Below, piece after piece: positions 29,907-39,001 of a stretch of DNA of 64,000 nucleotides. Within the stretch, counting starts at the first letter, position 1. The number at the start of each line of letters is the position of its first letter. Made by a program: the position numbers and the translations under genes. The notes beneath the pieces are model-generated. The model was not told the origin of the DNA and did no database searches. It saw only the letters and a program-made list of their open reading frames with translations. The stretch is from Akkermansiaceae bacterium (GTDB lineage Bacteria > Verrucomicrobiota > Verrucomicrobiia > Verrucomicrobiales > Akkermansiaceae). Location: NCBI GenBank assembly GCA_024233135.1, contig JACKPZ010000003.1, forward strand, positions 209,774 through 273,773, read 5' to 3'.

Positions 29907-29958
29907 AGGGTTGATCTTCACACGATTCTACACTACTCCCCTGCCTCCTCCGCCACCC

Positions 29959-30600
29959 ATGACCTCCATCCGCCCCATCCTGTTTCTGTTCGGCAGCGCC
30001 GTCGCGTTGTTGTTTTCGAGTTGTGCCAACATGCAGCCGAAACCGAAAACCGATGCCGACGGCAACCCGGTGAACCCGCATCCGCCCGGCACCTACGAGC
30101 ACTTCAAAGCCGAGCCGGACTACCCGAAGACATATGACGTCTGGAAAAACGAGGAACTGCTTTCCCGCACCAACGCGGGCAACTCGCACATCCAGATCAA
30201 CCTCTCGACACAGCGGGGCATGCTGATGAACGGCGAGGAGGTCGCGATGGACTATCCGATCTGCTCGGGCATCCCGAGCCGTCCCACGCCCAAGGGCACC
30301 TTCTTCATCCTCGAGAAGATCGTAGACAAGAGCTCGAACAAATACGGCCGCATCTACGACGCCGAGGGATCCCTGGTGAACGGCGACGCGGATTCGACGC
30401 AGGACGCGATCCCCGAAGGCGGCAAGTTCGTCGGCGCGCCGATGCGCTACTGGATGCGCCTCACCAATGACGGCGTCGGCCACCACATCGGTCCGGTGCG
30501 CCGTCGTCCGGCATCGCACGCATGCATCCGCGGGCCGAGCCAGACGATGCCCATCGTCTACTCGAAAGTGAAGGTCGGCACCCGCGTCGAGGTGCAGTGA
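29959..30600 (+). CDS. L,D-transpeptidase (YkuD) lipoprotein
   Basis: This encodes a 213-residue protein with a lipoprotein signal (ILFLFGSAVALLFSSC, lipid on the Cys). The YkuD domain has IQINLSTQRGMLMNGEEV and the catalytic motif ending SHACIRG (usually SHGC-R, so Gly is replaced by Ala). Such enzymes form 3-3 peptidoglycan cross-links or attach proteins to the wall. The ATG at 29959 is preferred to a TTG at 29911, which would bury the signal. Convergent with the next gene, with 12 bases between them. Confidence 0.9.
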   Translation: MTSIRPILFLFGSAVALLFSSCANMQPKPKTDADGNPVNPHPPGTYEHFKAEPDYPKTYDVWKNEELLSRTNAGNSHIQINLSTQRGMLMNGEEVAMDYPICSGIPSRPTPKGTFFILEKIVDKSSNKYGRIYDAEGSLVNGDADSTQDAIPEGGKFVGAPMRYWMRLTNDGVGHHIGPVRRRPASHACIRGPSQTMPIVYSKVKVGTRVEVQ

Positions 30601-30606
30601 AGCACA

Positions 30607-30635
30607 GCCCGCTCAGGCGGGCGCGCTTTCCCTTT
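30607..30635. terminator. Shared terminator of two convergent genes
   Basis: The inverted repeat GCCCGC-tcag-GCGGGC (30607-30622) is followed by CGCGCTTTCCCTTT on the plus strand. It sits directly after the L,D-transpeptidase stop and contains the stop codon of the minus-strand gene. Confidence 0.6.
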
Positions 30636-32607
30636 CCAGCGCGGGCACGACGGTCGCCCGCGTGACGTCGCAGTGGATCACCGCGTCGAACTGACCGGCG
30701 ATGCATGCTTCGAACGCATGCCAGTCGCTGCCATTGGAACGCGGATGCACCACACCGACGGCGCGCTCGACGCGCGGCCGCTTGAGGGCCGCGACGGCTG
30801 GATGATCGGCGGTGAAATCGAGCCAGAATTCCGGCAACCCGACCTGATGGAAGAGTTTCTCGAAACTCCCTTCGCCGGCCGGAGGAAGCACGACTTCTTC
30901 AGGTGGCAGCCCCCAGCCGGGCGAGGCGGTGACGGTGCCCGCATAGGTGGTGGTGCCGATGAGGCGGGTTTCTCCGGCAAACGCCTCGCGCACGAGCTGG
31001 CCGAGGCTCACCTCACCGCGCCACGACATCTCCGTCGCGCGGGCGTCGCCGGCATGTGCGTTGTGCGCCCACACGATCACCTTGGCACCGCCGGCATGCG
31101 TGCGGAGCGCGGCGACGAGCGATGACAGCATTTCCATCATCAACTCGTCACGAAGGTTCCATGAAGAAGCATAACTTCGGAACAGTTTCCGATAGTAATC
31201 CGCGATCTGTTCGGACGGCAGCTCCTTGATGAAACCGAGCAGCGCGTCATCCACCGGACCGCTTCCCTTCTCCGGCAGCGAACCGAACGTCGCGAACCGT
31301 TCGTCCACCAGACAGCGGACGAGGTCGGCGCGCAGTTGGTCGCTCACCTCCGGGCTCGCAACGAGTCCGTAGTTCTGGGGATCGCGCCCGAAGCGGTCGA
31401 CGCAGCCGAACAAGGAGCGCGCCTTGTCGAGCGCCTCCGGGCCTTCGCGCGCGAGCTCACGCACCACCGTGCCGATCGATCGCCGCAGGCCGAAGAGATC
31501 GAGTCCATAGAATCCGACCTGCCGGCCGTCGCCCACATCGCGGTTGTGGCCGCGGAGCCACGAGACCAAATCCTCGAACTCCTCGTTGCACCAGACCCAC
31601 GCGGGGAAACGTGAGAAGTCCGACATCGCCGCCGAGACATCCGGGTCTCCGGAGCGGCCGCGGACAAAGTCGTTCACCCGCCATGCGTCCACGCTGTCCG
31701 CCTCGGTCACCACCGCGTTGAAACCCTTTTCGGCGATCAGCCGCTTGGTGAGCCCGGCCCGGACCTGATGGAAATCTCCGGTTCCATAACTCGCGGCACC
31801 GAGCACGACGACCGTCGCGTCGCCCGCCATCTCGACGAGGCCGTCGTAGTCCGACTCCTCGCCCACGAAGGGTCGGGCGAGCCGGCGGATCATCTGGATC
31901 GGGCTGCGGTTGAAAATCCACTGCACGCCGCCATCGGCGACCACCGCCAGCTCGGGCGTGTTGCCGGAAAGGATCGTGCGCACCTCCTCGTCCGTGGTTT
32001 CCGGGTATTCCGCATACCAATCGGCAACGGCGCCGAACTCCTCCGGTTCCGCGACGACGACGACATCATCCGCCTCGCCACGCAACTCGCGCACGGTATC
32101 CTTCGGAGCCACCGGCACCGCCACGATCACCGCCCCCGCACCCTGCCTCCGCAGCAGCGAGATCGCCGCGGAAACGGTCGCGCCGGTGGCGATCCCGTCG
32201 TCCACCAGGATCACGCGCTTGTCGCGCACGTCCGGTTCGGGACGATCCTCGCGATACGCCGCGAGGCTGCGTTTGAGCTCTTCGCATTCGCGTTTCACCA
32301 CCTCGTCCACCTGGGCTCCGGAAATCCCGAAGCGCTCGATCGTCCGCTCGTCCAAGATCCGCACGCCGCCGCAGGTGATGGCTCCCATCGCGGTTTCCTC
32401 GTCGCCCGGCACACCGAGTTTGCGGACCACCAGCACGTCGATCGGTTTCGAGAGCGTGGTGGAAACCTCCGCCGCCACCGGAACGCCGCCGCGCGGCAGG
32501 GCGAGGATCATCGCGTCCTCGTCGTTCACATACTTCCACAGCAGCGCGGCGAGCCGGCGCCCCGCGTCCGAACGGTCATGAAAGCCACGAAGGGCACCGT
32601 TTTGCAT
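30613..32607 (-). CDS. Phosphoribosyltransferase / erythromycin-esterase-like fusion
   Basis: This encodes a 664-residue two-domain protein. Residues about 10-220 are a type I phosphoribosyltransferase (LALPRGGVPVAAEV; PRPP loop VILVDDGIATGAT at 132-144). Residues about 245-650 match the erythromycin esterase/succinoglycan-synthesis (EreA/B) superfamily (TEADSVDAWRVNDFVRG, FYGLDLFGLRRS, IVWAHNAHAGDAR). The family's first catalytic motif, usually GEATHG, reads GAASYG (270-275), so both the glutamate and the histidine are missing. The fusion recurs in environmental bacteria; its biochemical role is unknown. Cytoplasmic. Confidence 0.9.
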   Translation of the reverse strand: MQNGALRGFHDRSDAGRRLAALLWKYVNDEDAMILALPRGGVPVAAEVSTTLSKPIDVLVVRKLGVPGDEETAMGAITCGGVRILDERTIERFGISGAQVDEVVKRECEELKRSLAAYREDRPEPDVRDKRVILVDDGIATGATVSAAISLLRRQGAGAVIVAVPVAPKDTVRELRGEADDVVVVAEPEEFGAVADWYAEYPETTDEEVRTILSGNTPELAVVADGGVQWIFNRSPIQMIRRLARPFVGEESDYDGLVEMAGDATVVVLGAASYGTGDFHQVRAGLTKRLIAEKGFNAVVTEADSVDAWRVNDFVRGRSGDPDVSAAMSDFSRFPAWVWCNEEFEDLVSWLRGHNRDVGDGRQVGFYGLDLFGLRRSIGTVVRELAREGPEALDKARSLFGCVDRFGRDPQNYGLVASPEVSDQLRADLVRCLVDERFATFGSLPEKGSGPVDDALLGFIKELPSEQIADYYRKLFRSYASSWNLRDELMMEMLSSLVAALRTHAGGAKVIVWAHNAHAGDARATEMSWRGEVSLGQLVREAFAGETRLIGTTTYAGTVTASPGWGLPPEEVVLPPAGEGSFEKLFHQVGLPEFWLDFTADHPAVAALKRPRVERAVGVVHPRSNGSDWHAFEACIAGQFDAVIHCDVTRATVVPALERESAPA

Positions 32608-32702
32608 GCCATCAGGTTGGCGATGATTCCCGGCAGGTCAAGCGGTCTCCCGGCGAGGGTTTCGGGATTGAACCGGCTGCCCCGCGCCGTTAGCCTGCGT
32701 CC

Positions 32703-34211
32703 ATGCGTGGCGTCGGCATCGCGATCGGGTTGGGATGGGTGGTCTGCATCATGACATCCACCGGCTGCCGCAAACCCGTGGAGGCGAAACGCTCCGAACT
32801 CGAGGAGGCGGGATTCTCGTGGACCACCGAAGATTGGTTCCGCGCCGCGCGCGCGGACAACCTGCAGGTGTTGAATCAATTCCTCGCCTCCGGCTTCACC
32901 GCCGACAGCCGCGACGACACGGGCGACACCGCGCTGCACGCCGCCGCCGAGGCCGGGGCCGAATCCGTGGCGGACCAACTGCTCGACAGCGGGCTCCCGC
33001 CCGATCTGCCCGGCGCGGACGAGCGCACGCCCCTGCATGCCGCCGTCGCCGGAGACCAGCCGAAGATGATCGGCTGGCTCATCCGCCAGGGCGCGGACCC
33101 CTCGCTCAAAAACAAGGACGGCTTTTCCCCGCTACTGCTCGCCGTGCGCGACGACCGGCCCGCGTGCGTCGAGGAACTCGCGATCCATCAGCGCGACCAG
33201 CTCGACGACGCGTTGTTGCTGGCGGCCATCACCGGCCGGCCGCGCTGCATCGACGTGATCACCAACTACGGCGGCTCGGTTTACGCCCGCATGGACGACG
33301 GCCGCACCCCGCTCATGCTCGCTGCGGAGAACGGCCAGCTCGATTCCGTGAAACTTCTGCTCGAGCTCGGAGCCAGCCGTTTCTCCACGTCCGACAGCGA
33401 ACTCACCGCCGTCGAATACGCCCGCAACGCCGGTCATGAGGACATCGCCACGCTCATCGAGGAAGGCCCCGCAGGCGGACTCGTCGGATTGGAGAGCGAG
33501 GAGGAGATTGGATTGGAAATGTCGCACTTCGTCGATGCCCGCGCCGCCGGCGAGACGCCCGCCGCCGTGGATGCGCCCGCGGAAAACGGCACCGGGGCTT
33601 CCTCCGGCACGACCGCCAGCGCCCCGCCCCCTGTTTCCCTCGCCGGCGCGGTGGTGAGCGCCGCCGCTCCGGCGCCCACGACTCCCTCCGGTTCCAGCGC
33701 TTCCGTCGGCACTTCCCACGACACGCCCGCCATGCCGCCGCTCGTCATGAGGCACTACCGCGAATCCGAACTGCCGCTGCGGATCCTGCCCGCGGAAGAC
33801 GATGGCGCCCGCGTGACCGTCTTCGGCGCGGACACACCCGCCACCGAGATCGCTTCCGGCAATCGGGTCCCCGGGTCGACGCTCGAGGTGCTGCGTGTTT
33901 CCCGCCGCATGGAGGACAGCAAACTCAGCGCCGGCGAACAAATCGAGGTCTCGGTGGTCGAAGTGAAGGACACCGAGTCCGGCGAGACCCGCACGCTCAC
34001 CTCGTCCTTGCCCGCCTCCGCCCATGACCCGCTCGCCCTCGTCGAGGACGCCGCCACCGGCCGCCGCTACGTCGCCGCCGCCGGCCAGCGCTTCCGCAGC
34101 GAGGGCGGGGACGAGTACCTCGTCGCCGACGTCCGCCCGACCCAGATCGTCATCGAAAACGTGACCACCGGCGAGGTCACCACCCTGCCCCTGCGCGGCC
34201 CCCGCGGCTGA
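32703..34211 (+). CDS. Ankyrin-repeat lipoprotein
   Basis: This encodes a 502-residue protein. A lipoprotein signal ends IMTSTGC (lipid Cys at about residue 22). Five or so ankyrin repeats span about residues 50-250 (TGDTALHAAAEAGAESVADQLL, ERTPLHAAVAGDQPKMIGWLI, GRTPLMLAAENGQLDSVKLLL). A Pro/Ala/Ser/Thr-rich linker leads to a C-terminal domain of beta character (VTVFGADTPATEIASG to the end) without a recognised family. Probably an extracytoplasmic protein-binding scaffold. Confidence 0.85.
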   Translation: MRGVGIAIGLGWVVCIMTSTGCRKPVEAKRSELEEAGFSWTTEDWFRAARADNLQVLNQFLASGFTADSRDDTGDTALHAAAEAGAESVADQLLDSGLPPDLPGADERTPLHAAVAGDQPKMIGWLIRQGADPSLKNKDGFSPLLLAVRDDRPACVEELAIHQRDQLDDALLLAAITGRPRCIDVITNYGGSVYARMDDGRTPLMLAAENGQLDSVKLLLELGASRFSTSDSELTAVEYARNAGHEDIATLIEEGPAGGLVGLESEEEIGLEMSHFVDARAAGETPAAVDAPAENGTGASSGTTASAPPPVSLAGAVVSAAAPAPTTPSGSSASVGTSHDTPAMPPLVMRHYRESELPLRILPAEDDGARVTVFGADTPATEIASGNRVPGSTLEVLRVSRRMEDSKLSAGEQIEVSVVEVKDTESGETRTLTSSLPASAHDPLALVEDAATGRRYVAAAGQRFRSEGGDEYLVADVRPTQIVIENVTTGEVTTLPLRGPRG

Positions 34212-34231
34212 TTCCCCTTTCCCCTGCCTCC

Positions 34232-34690
34232 ATGGAAACCGAAACCCTGATCGACCACGGCTCGCCCGTCCGCCAGTTCTCCGTCCTCCTGCCCAACCGC
34301 GCCGGCGCGCTCGCCGCCATGGCCAAGCTGCTGCGCTCGTCCGGCATCGAGATCATCGGCCTGAGCGTGCAGGACTCCCGCGACGCCACCGTCGCCCGGA
34401 TCGTCGTCTCGGATCCGGACACCGCCGAGCACATCTTCATGGAAAAGGGCATCCCGCACGCGAGTTGCGAGCTGCTCGTCGTCGCGCTGCGCGAGTCCGG
34501 CCCCGGCCTGCTCCAGTGCCTCGACACGCTCATGATCGCCGAGACCAACATCGACTTCGCCTACGCGCTCATGCCCGGCCCGCAAGGCCACTCGATGCTC
34601 GCCATGCACGTCGAGGACTACGAGTTCGCCGTCGCCATCCTCCACCAGAGCGGCTTCAAGCTTCTCTATCAGGACGACCTCAGCCGTTAG
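34232..34690 (+). CDS. Tandem ACT-domain protein
   Basis: This encodes a 152-residue protein made of two ACT domains: residues about 14-80 (QFSVLLPNRAGALAAMAKLLRSSGI) and 84-150 (LLVVALRESGPGLLQCLDTLM). ACT domains bind amino acids and regulate enzymes or act as free-standing sensors. No catalytic domain. It follows the ankyrin gene by 20 bases and precedes the DUF1801 gene by 6. Confidence 0.85.
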   Translation: METETLIDHGSPVRQFSVLLPNRAGALAAMAKLLRSSGIEIIGLSVQDSRDATVARIVVSDPDTAEHIFMEKGIPHASCELLVVALRESGPGLLQCLDTLMIAETNIDFAYALMPGPQGHSMLAMHVEDYEFAVAILHQSGFKLLYQDDLSR

Positions 34691-34696
34691 AAACCC

Positions 34697-35161
34697 ATGC
34701 GCAGCGACGCGTCCAGCGTGGCGGAATACCTCGCGGAGATCCCGCCCGAGCGCCTTGCGGCCATCGAAACCGTGCGCTCGGTGGTGAACGGGAATCTCGG
34801 CGAGGGCTACGAGGAGGGAATGCAATACGGAATGATCGGCTGGTACGTCCCGCACCGCGTCTATCCGAAAGGCTACCACTGCGACCCGAAACAGCCACTG
34901 CCCTTCGCCTCGCTCGCCTCGCAGAAGAACCACATGGCGCTCTATCTGATGTGCCTCCACGTCCACGGCGGGGACGACCGAAGGTTTCGCGAGCGCTGGA
35001 AAGCCGGCGGACGCAAGGCGGACTTCGGCAAGGCCTGCATCCGCTTCCGCAAGATCGAGGACCTCGATCTCGACCTCATCGCCGAGGCCATCCGAGGGGT
35101 GGGCGCCGCGGAGTTCGTCCGTCACTACGAGGAAACATTGCGCGGCGGACGACGCTCCTGA
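34697..35161 (+). CDS. DUF1801 domain-containing protein
   Basis: This encodes a 154-residue protein with the YdhG-like/DUF1801 pattern: VAEYLAEIPPERLAAIETVRSVV near the N-terminus, EEGMQYGMIGWYVP in the middle, and KACIRFRKIEDLDLDLIAEAIR at the C-terminus. No enzymatic activity is established for the family. It probably shares a transcript with the ACT gene. Confidence 0.88.
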   Translation: MRSDASSVAEYLAEIPPERLAAIETVRSVVNGNLGEGYEEGMQYGMIGWYVPHRVYPKGYHCDPKQPLPFASLASQKNHMALYLMCLHVHGGDDRRFRERWKAGGRKADFGKACIRFRKIEDLDLDLIAEAIRGVGAAEFVRHYEETLRGGRRS

Positions 35162-35327
35162 AAACGGGTGCCACTTGCCATTCCGATCCTCGTCCGGAAG
35201 GTGCGATGCCCGGCGCTCCGGGGCGTTCCGACCGATTTGCCAGATTCTGTTACAAGGAGTTAGGCCGGAAACATGGGGGCTGGTGGCGGTTTGATTAACG
35301 TATCTTTATTATTCGGATTCTCGTAAC

Positions 35328-35342
35328 ATTCTTAAAAAGAAT
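35328..35342. promoter_or_regulatory. AT-rich upstream region with palindrome
   Basis: The 255-base gap 35162-35416 turns AT-rich from about 35290. It contains the palindrome ATTCTT-aaa-AAGAAT at this position, nested in a wider GTAAC...GTTAC repeat. It probably holds the promoter of the gene at 35417; the palindrome is a possible operator. Confidence 0.4.
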
Positions 35343-35416
35343 CAGTTACAGCGACGGAAATCTCCGGGTTTTTTGAACGAAAACCAAAACATCGGGTCCG
35401 AAAGGTAAGGAACCCC

Positions 35417-35893
35417 ATGAAATTTTTAACGACTGATTATTCATCGCCGGAGACGGTGGGACAATATCGGATCGACGGTGAGCGCAAGCTCCGGATCGAG
35501 GAGTACCGCGGCAAGGTGGGGCTCTCCGACCTGAGGTCGATGATCGCGGCGATGAGTTCGGATCCGTGCTGGAGTTCGGACCATCACGGCCTTGTGGATT
35601 TCACCGATGCCGAGCTGGAGCTGAGCGCCAACGACGTCTTGCGTCTGGCCCTGATGCTGCGTCAGGAAGAGCACCGCTCGAACGGGTGGATGGTCTTTGC
35701 CGTCGGCTCGCCGGTCGCCTACGGCGTGGTCCGGATGCTCGGCTATTGGTCGCGAAACACCGATCGGTTCCGGATTTTCCCGAGCCGGGACGAAGCGGAG
35801 AAATGGCTGCGCAAGAACGCGGCGCATCATCCGCCCGCGTTCCCCGCGGCTGGCGTTCCCGACACCGCCGCCCGGATGCGCGACGCGATCTGA
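35417..35893 (+). CDS. Small protein of unknown function (STAS/SpoIIAA-like fold possible)
   Basis: This encodes a 158-residue soluble protein. The alternation QYRIDGERKLRIEEYRGKVGLSDLRSMIAAM, HHGLVDFTDAELELSANDVLRLALML, WMVFAVGSPVAYGVVRML, FRIFPSRDEAEKWLRK resembles SpoIIAA-like/STAS proteins often seen as lone genes in marine and soil bacteria. The last 25 residues are Pro/Ala-rich. Function unknown. Its own AT-rich upstream region suggests separate transcription. Confidence 0.65.
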   Translation: MKFLTTDYSSPETVGQYRIDGERKLRIEEYRGKVGLSDLRSMIAAMSSDPCWSSDHHGLVDFTDAELELSANDVLRLALMLRQEEHRSNGWMVFAVGSPVAYGVVRMLGYWSRNTDRFRIFPSRDEAEKWLRKNAAHHPPAFPAAGVPDTAARMRDAI

Positions 35894-35944
35894 CGGCCCC
35901 GGCCCGGCTTGCCACGGCCGGGCGCATCTGGCAGCTTCGCCGCC

Positions 35945-37030
35945 TTGAGTCCTCCCGTCCCCACCACGCCCTGGCTGCTGCGGATTCCGTCCGTGTTCGA
36001 TGGTTTGGAAAGCGGGCTGCTGGAGGACGCACGGCTGGATCTCGTCCGGAGCGTCGGCGCCGAATACCGACTTGTGCGCCCTACCGCTCCGTCGACGTTC
36101 CCCGACCCGCGCACCGCGGGTTTTTTCCCGTGGCGGCTTCCGGTGGAGCACTCGTGGCCCTGCTCACCGGCAAAGACCGATGGTTTCGTGGAAAAGGCCG
36201 CGCAGGCATTGGCGGCCCGCTTCGGATCGAGGGGCGCGCGCACCGTGCTGGTCGGCTCGCTGGATGGCGGCTCCGCCGGCTCGCCATCGAGGAAACTCGC
36301 CTCCAACCTGCGCGGCCGTGCGTTGCAACTCGTCGAAGGAACCGAATCCATCCGCGATGTCGAAGCTCTCGATCCGACCGCTCCCGTACTTTACGCGATG
36401 GTCGGAAAGGCCGGGCTGTTCGCCGGAATCGCATCACCGCGCGAGGCGAACGGGTTTCACCCGGGTGGAGAGAAATTCATCAAGGCCGGCGGAATCAGCC
36501 GCGCCGGCGGCAAAATCGCGGGTGCCCTGCACCACCTTCGTTTGTTCCATGAGCCGCCGGCCCGCGGTGCGCATTGGCTGGAACTCGGAGCCAGCCCGGG
36601 GGGCATGACCGCGGAACTGCTGGAACGGGGCTATCAGGTCACGGCGGTCGACCGCGCGCCGCTCGACGAACGGCTCCGCGGTGCCCCGGGGCTCACCGAG
36701 GTGCATGCGGACGTCCTGCATTTCCATGCCCCGTCCGGACACCGCTACGACGCCATCCTCTGCGACATGAACGGCGACCCGCGCGACTCGATGCGCGGCG
36801 TGCTCCGGCTCCTGCCATCTCTCGATTCGGGCGGGCTCGTGGTTTTCACACTCAAGCTCGCCACCGAGGAACGCCTGGCGCGGATCCACGAGTTGACCGG
36901 CGAGGTGCTCGCCGCCGCGGAACGCTCCGGACTCGCGCTGCTCTCGCTCACCCACCTTCCCGCGAACCGCCGCGAATTCACCTGCCTGTTCTTGCACGGG
37001 ACCCCCGATTTTGATCCTGCAAGAGCGTGA
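35945..37030 (+). CDS. RlmM-like 23S rRNA 2'-O-methyltransferase (FtsJ-type)
   Basis: This encodes about 361 residues. The C-terminal half is an FtsJ-type SAM methyltransferase: SAM loop HWLELGASPGGMTAELLERGYQ, acidic VTAVDRAPL, catalytic-type Asp in AILCDMNGD, and Lys in VVFTLKLA. With the N-terminal region (GGEKFIKAGGISRAGGKIAGAL preceding the SAM loop) it resembles E. coli RlmM, which methylates C2498 of 23S rRNA. The start is uncertain: TTG at 35945 (LSPPVPTTPW) or TTG at 35909. Confidence 0.8.
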   Translation: MSPPVPTTPWLLRIPSVFDGLESGLLEDARLDLVRSVGAEYRLVRPTAPSTFPDPRTAGFFPWRLPVEHSWPCSPAKTDGFVEKAAQALAARFGSRGARTVLVGSLDGGSAGSPSRKLASNLRGRALQLVEGTESIRDVEALDPTAPVLYAMVGKAGLFAGIASPREANGFHPGGEKFIKAGGISRAGGKIAGALHHLRLFHEPPARGAHWLELGASPGGMTAELLERGYQVTAVDRAPLDERLRGAPGLTEVHADVLHFHAPSGHRYDAILCDMNGDPRDSMRGVLRLLPSLDSGGLVVFTLKLATEERLARIHELTGEVLAAAERSGLALLSLTHLPANRREFTCLFLHGTPDFDPARA

Positions 37031-37053
37031 ATCACTGACCCGTAAGCACTTTC

Positions 37054-38793
37054 ATGCACATGTTCCGAGCCTGCTCGATCCTCGCGGCCCTCCCCCTTCT
37101 CCTCACCGCGCCCCGCGCGCGCGCCGCCGATGAAACACCGGCCGCGGAAAACGAACGCATGGCCTGGTGGCGCGAAGCCAAGTTCGGCATGTTCATCCAT
37201 TGGGGGGTGTATGCCGTGCCCGCCGGCACCTACGATGGCAAACAAATCCCAGGCATCGGCGAGTGGATCATGCTGCGGGCGAAAATCCCGGTGGATACCT
37301 ACCGCGGCTACGCCAAGGATTTCAATCCGGTGAACTACAAACCCGACGAATGGGCCGCCCTCGCCAAGGACGCGGGCATGCGCTACATGGTCATCACCTC
37401 GAAGCACCACGACGGCTTCGCCTTGTTCCCGAGCGAGGTGACCGATTGGGACGTCGCCGATGCCACACCGTGGGGCAAGGACCTCATCGGTCCGCTGGCG
37501 GATGCCGCCCGCGAAAAAGGTCTGAAATTCGGACTCTACTATTCGCAGGCCCAGGATTGGACGCACCCGGGAGGAGCGAAGGCGGGCATGGACGATGGCT
37601 CCGGATGGGACGATGCCCACAAGGGATCCTTCGACAACTATCTGGACAAGATCGCCGTGCCGCAGACGCGCGAGATCCTCACCCGCTACCAACCCGACAT
37701 CCTGTGGTGGGACACGCCGCACCTGATGAATCCGCAGCGCGCGGAAAAACTGGCCGACCTGCTCCCGCTGCGCCCCGGCATCATCACCAACAACCGCCTC
37801 GGCGGCGGACACCACGGCGACACCGAGACGCCCGAGCAACACATCCCCGCCCGTGGATTTCCCGGCCGCGACTGGGAAACCTGCATGACGATGAACGACA
37901 CGTGGGGCTTCAAGTCCTACGACCACCACTGGAAGGGCAGGGAAACGCTCATCCGCAACCTCATCGACATCGCCAGCAAGGGCGGCAACTACCTGCTCAA
38001 CGTCGGCCCCGACGCGACCGGCCGCATCCCGGAGGAATCGGTGAAACTGCTCCACCAGGTGGGCGACTGGATGAAGACCAACGGCGAGTCGATCTACGGC
38101 ACCCACGGCAGCCCGCTGCCGAAACTCGCCTGGGGCCGCTGCACCATGAAGGACGCCGGCGACAACACCGAGCTGTTCCTCCATGTCTTCGACTGGCCGG
38201 AGGACGGCTCCCTGCTCGTGCCCGCGCTCAAGAACCAGGTCGTGACGGCCAACCTGCTCGCCGGCGGCACCACCGTGGCGGCGGAGACCACCGATGACGG
38301 CGTGGTTCTCAAACTGCCCGGCGGAGCGCCCGACGCGGTGAGCAGCACCGTGAAACTCGTGGTTTCCGGCAAACCGGAGATCGGCGAGGTGGCGGTGCTC
38401 CCGGCCGGGAACGGCACGATCCGCCTCGACGCGGAAAGCGCCAGCCTGCACGGCCAGCAACTGCGCATCGAGAGCGCGGACAAGGCCTCCAACATCGGCT
38501 ACTGGAACAATCCGTCCGAATCGGTCGCATGGACGATGAAAGTGAAGACGCCGGGGAAACATCTCGTCCGGATCATCACCGCGGCTCCGACCGATGGATC
38601 CGTGCTGCGGATCGAGGGCGCGGGCAAACTCGCGTTTCCCGTCCCGAATACCGGCGGATTCCGGAACTACAAGGAATCCGATGTCGGCGAACTGGAACTG
38701 CCCGCCGGCAAACAGGAACTCCGCCTTCACGCGGTGGCCGACGGCTGGAAACCGGTGAACGTCCGAAGCGTCGAATTGATTCCGCAACGCTGA
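37054..38793 (+). CDS. Alpha-L-fucosidase, GH29, secreted
   Basis: This encodes a 579-residue exported glycoside hydrolase that releases L-fucose from fucosylated or fucoidan-type glycans. A signal peptide (ILAALPLLLTAPRARA) is followed by the GH29 catalytic domain: KFGMFIHWGVYAVPAG, MVITSKHHDGFALF, FGLYYSQAQDW, and the nucleophile region PDILWWDT (Asp at about residue 225). GGNYLLNVGPDATG is also typical. About 170 C-terminal residues form a beta-rich domain. The isolated gene position suggests it works with transporters elsewhere, such as the FucP-like one. Confidence 0.95.
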   Translation: MHMFRACSILAALPLLLTAPRARAADETPAAENERMAWWREAKFGMFIHWGVYAVPAGTYDGKQIPGIGEWIMLRAKIPVDTYRGYAKDFNPVNYKPDEWAALAKDAGMRYMVITSKHHDGFALFPSEVTDWDVADATPWGKDLIGPLADAAREKGLKFGLYYSQAQDWTHPGGAKAGMDDGSGWDDAHKGSFDNYLDKIAVPQTREILTRYQPDILWWDTPHLMNPQRAEKLADLLPLRPGIITNNRLGGGHHGDTETPEQHIPARGFPGRDWETCMTMNDTWGFKSYDHHWKGRETLIRNLIDIASKGGNYLLNVGPDATGRIPEESVKLLHQVGDWMKTNGESIYGTHGSPLPKLAWGRCTMKDAGDNTELFLHVFDWPEDGSLLVPALKNQVVTANLLAGGTTVAAETTDDGVVLKLPGGAPDAVSSTVKLVVSGKPEIGEVAVLPAGNGTIRLDAESASLHGQQLRIESADKASNIGYWNNPSESVAWTMKVKTPGKHLVRIITAAPTDGSVLRIEGAGKLAFPVPNTGGFRNYKESDVGELELPAGKQELRLHAVADGWKPVNVRSVELIPQR

Positions 38794-38838
38794 AGCAGGC
38801 GGCTTGACTCCGGGCCATCGAAGCAAGAGCCTCCGGTC

Positions 38839-38997
38839 ATGAGCGCATTCTTCATCCGCTGTCTGGCCTTGGCGGTCTTGGTGGTTCTGATTCCATCCTG
38901 CGGCCTGCCCGGCGCGGCGGCCCGCACCGTCGGGAACACCGCCAACACCATGGGCAACGCGATGTCGCGCGCCTGGGGCGCCGCCTCGGGAATGTGA
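38839..38997 (+). CDS. Small lipoprotein, 52 residues
   Basis: A short ORF begins MSAFFIRCLALAVLVVLIPSC, giving a lipoprotein signal with the lipid-accepting Cys at residue 21. The mature part is about 30 residues (GLPGAAARTVGNTANTMGNA...). Entericidin-like tiny lipoproteins look similar; no homology is claimed. It ends 4 bases before the convergent tsaE gene. Confidence 0.65.
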   Translation: MSAFFIRCLALAVLVVLIPSCGLPGAAARTVGNTANTMGNAMSRAWGAASGM

Positions 38998-39001
38998 GGG
39001 T

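Noticed and set aside
35360..35380. Third copy of the 18-bp palindrome (GTTTTTTGAAC)
   Set aside because: Only the right half matches; the left arm GTTCA is missing, and the gene context is unrelated.
37054..38793. Linking the fucosidase directly to the GDP-fucose genes
   Set aside because: They are 8 kb or more apart on separate units with opposing roles (degradation against synthesis); no shared regulation is visible.
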